Virus record (IMG/VR): IMGVR_UViG_3300020405_000011
Location: 1-34,383 of that record
Length of the DNA stretch: 34,383 nt
Direction: 5' to 3' (one strand)
Origin: a virus
Shown: positions 33,460 to 34,383 of the stretch, one piece after another
Numbering within the stretch: position 1 is the first letter of the stretch
Layout of the letters: every line of letters starts with the position of its first letter
Made by a program: the position numbers and the translations under genes
Notes under the pieces: generated by a model
The model's database searches: none
The model's input: only the letters and a program-made list of their open reading frames with translations
What the model was told of the DNA's origin: nothing

Positions 33460-34023
33460 TTAGAGGCGTGTACGTTCGATTTTTTTTGTGAGTTTCTCAC
33501 GATATTTTCTACGACCAGTAACTACCTTTTCCATTTGTTGTTCACTATATCTAGTCGTGTAATATCCTTTGTTTGCCAAGAGTTTGGCAGAGTCGTCCAA
33601 AGAAGAAATTTTTTGAACCATGACTATCGTAAACAAATGATCAACCTTTGTAAGTAACCATAAGTCTTTACCCTGACAGTTCAAGAAAGTATTCAGAGCA
33701 TCAACTCCACCACCCATGCTATCGGGCGTGATATGATTTGCATTACTATGTGCAGCAACAATCACTACATCCTTACTGCCATCAAACTTATCACATTCTT
33801 CTGACACCACTTCCCAAAAGTCATATGCAGAGAAATAGTCATATACCTTTCTAAACTTGAGACGATTATCATCTCTCGCCTTCTTTGCAAAGGGACAACG
33901 AGGTCCATTATACTCAGGACTAATCGGATCAGGCTCCTGTAGATGTGCAATCCAATCGTCCGTAAAGTCCTCTAAATGATCAAGTGGGTGACTAATAACT
34001 CTGCTCCTCCAATCTGCACTCAT
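33460..34023 (-). CDS. Hypothetical protein with Cys-Pro-Phe motif (187 aa)
   Basis: A 187-residue protein of unknown function. Residues 1 to 35 are polar and acidic with Trp residues (MSADWRSRV, DDWIAHLQEPD). PRCPFAKKARDDN at about 41 to 53 contains a CPF motif. Two hydrophobic strands follow (DVVIVAAHSNANHITPD near 85 to 100 and KDLWLLTKVDHLFTIVMVQK near 118 to 138), giving an alpha/beta look. The C-terminal 30 residues are strongly basic (TGRRKYREKLTKKIERTRL). The CPF motif recalls the DUF6875-type families, but this is a weak recollection. Its 5' end overlaps the 66-aa gene by 32 nt in another frame. The weak GGGG just before the ATG is the only ribosome-site candidate. Confidence 0.75.
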   Translation of the reverse strand: MSADWRSRVISHPLDHLEDFTDDWIAHLQEPDPISPEYNGPRCPFAKKARDDNRLKFRKVYDYFSAYDFWEVVSEECDKFDGSKDVVIVAAHSNANHITPDSMGGGVDALNTFLNCQGKDLWLLTKVDHLFTIVMVQKISSLDDSAKLLANKGYYTTRYSEQQMEKVVTGRRKYREKLTKKIERTRL

Positions 34024-34192
34024 CCCCGATACAGGAAGAGAACGACAAACTATCTGTATGATACGAACGATATAACTTCGCCCATATCAAATCAAACTCT
34101 TCTTCAGTTAAATTCTTAAACAAACACTTATCCTCGAAATAAATGTGATAAGACTTTAATCCTTTATCCGCTGTGGTACTTGAATAGTCCAT
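33992..34192 (-). CDS. Small hypothetical protein (66 aa)
   Basis: A 66-residue frame starting MDYSSTTADKGLKSYHIYFE, then CLFKNLTEEEFDLIWAKLYR and a Cys-containing acidic C-terminus. The segment 'YHIYF.DKCLFKNL.E.EFD.IW..LYRSY' is a pattern I recall from small cyanophage proteins. The start is decided by a complete Shine-Dalgarno AAGGAGGT ahead of the ATG. The gene overlaps the upstream partial gene by 37 nt and the downstream 187-aa gene by 32 nt, each in a different frame. The function is unknown. Confidence 0.72.
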   Translation of the reverse strand: MDYSSTTADKGLKSYHIYFEDKCLFKNLTEEEFDLIWAKLYRSYHTDSLSFSSCIGDECRLEEQSY

Positions 34193-34383
34193 GAACCTCC
34201 TTTTAATTCTACCATTTTAAACTTCTTTTTATTACGCTCAATCTCTAATAACCATGACTCATTCATTTCACTGCCATACTCAATAGGGTTCATGCCCTTA
34301 AAATCAAGTATTGCAGTATCTACCATGAAGAACAAAGTATCCCAAGTTAACGTATGCTGTAATGCACTTGCTATCTGTTCAAC
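34156..34383 (-). CDS. C-terminal part of hypothetical protein, 5' end outside window
   Basis: An open frame entering from the right edge gives the last 75 residues of a protein: VEQIASALQHTLTWDTLFFM at the edge, then GMNPIEYGSEMNESWLLEIE, and SWTIQVPQRIKD at the end. It looks like an alpha-helical segment followed by short strands. No family is recognised. Its final 37 nt overlap the start of the 66-aa gene, and the Shine-Dalgarno of that gene lies inside this frame (codons for Lys-Gly-Gly-Ser). The open frame and matching strand support a real gene, but only part can be seen. Confidence 0.65.
   Translation of the reverse strand, partial: VEQIASALQHTLTWDTLFFMVDTAILDFKGMNPIEYGSEMNESWLLEIERNKKKFKMVELKGGSWTIQVPQRIKD
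34196..34202 (-). promoter_or_regulatory. Strong Shine-Dalgarno of the 66-aa gene
   Basis: Minus-strand AAGGAGG followed by TTC and ATG. It is the best ribosome-binding site in the window and sits inside the coding frame of the upstream partial gene. It fixes the start of the 66-aa gene at 34192. Confidence 0.75.

Noticed and set aside
33432-33500. GTG-initiated N-terminal extension of the 55-aa gene
   Set aside because: It would overlap the 187-aa gene by 41 nt, has no Shine-Dalgarno, and its Lys/Asn/Ser-rich sequence differs in character from the rest of the protein.
1-34383. Search by eye for tRNA genes, insertion sequences, integrase or attachment sites, and defence genes
   Set aside because: None could be supported: no cloverleaf-like sequence, no transposase or recombinase motifs, and no gap between genes longer than about 75 nt.

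Overview
The window looks like part of the late structural (baseplate/tail) region of a T4-like contractile-tailed phage (myovirus). The AT-rich composition, very large baseplate proteins and many short overlapping genes fit marine myoviruses of picocyanobacteria (Prochlorococcus/Synechococcus) or SAR11. No host-diagnostic gene such as psbA or a tRNA is present, so the host is inferred from protein style only. Every convincing gene is on the minus strand, so transcription runs from high to low coordinates.

Right end (34383 to about 31955), in transcription order: a gene cut by the window edge, a 66-aa gene with a full Shine-Dalgarno, a 187-aa protein with a Cys-Pro-Phe motif, two short acidic or charged proteins, a 252-aa GT-A type glycosyltransferase-like protein with its own sigma70-type promoter, then 54-aa and 51-aa proteins. 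Several overlap by 1 to 37 nt. A rho-independent terminator (31909..31933) closes this block and is followed at once by a T4-type late promoter element (TCTAAATA).

Structural operon (31871 to 1): a 54-aa protein, gp25 (baseplate wedge, sheath-proximal), gp6 (wedge), a giant gp7-like wedge protein (3004 aa, with an embedded YHYH domain), a 340-aa protein with a gp9/gp10-type N-terminus, a giant repeat protein (2999 aa), gp8 (wedge), a giant DUF4815 protein (2505 aa), a 69-aa coiled-coil protein, a 111-aa beta-rich protein and the start of a tail-fibre-like gene. Wedge order 25-6-7-8 follows T4 logic, but two genes including the 2999-aa repeat protein lie between 7 and 8. The T4 fibre and pin genes that follow 8 appear to be replaced by DUF4815 and fibre-module proteins.

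The three giant proteins occupy about 25.5 kb. They are built from recurring beta modules: a 12-copy Cys/YPR unit, five tandem copies of an 18-residue GGDY unit, many GxGY units, and LDDIS/QTP units shared between gp7 and the 2999-aa protein. Late promoter octamers (NATAAATA or NCTAAATA) sit 16 to 27 nt upstream of six start codons, usually with no Shine-Dalgarno. Other genes rely on stop/start overlaps (TAATG). Family assignments come from remembered sequence motifs and gene order; no search was run.
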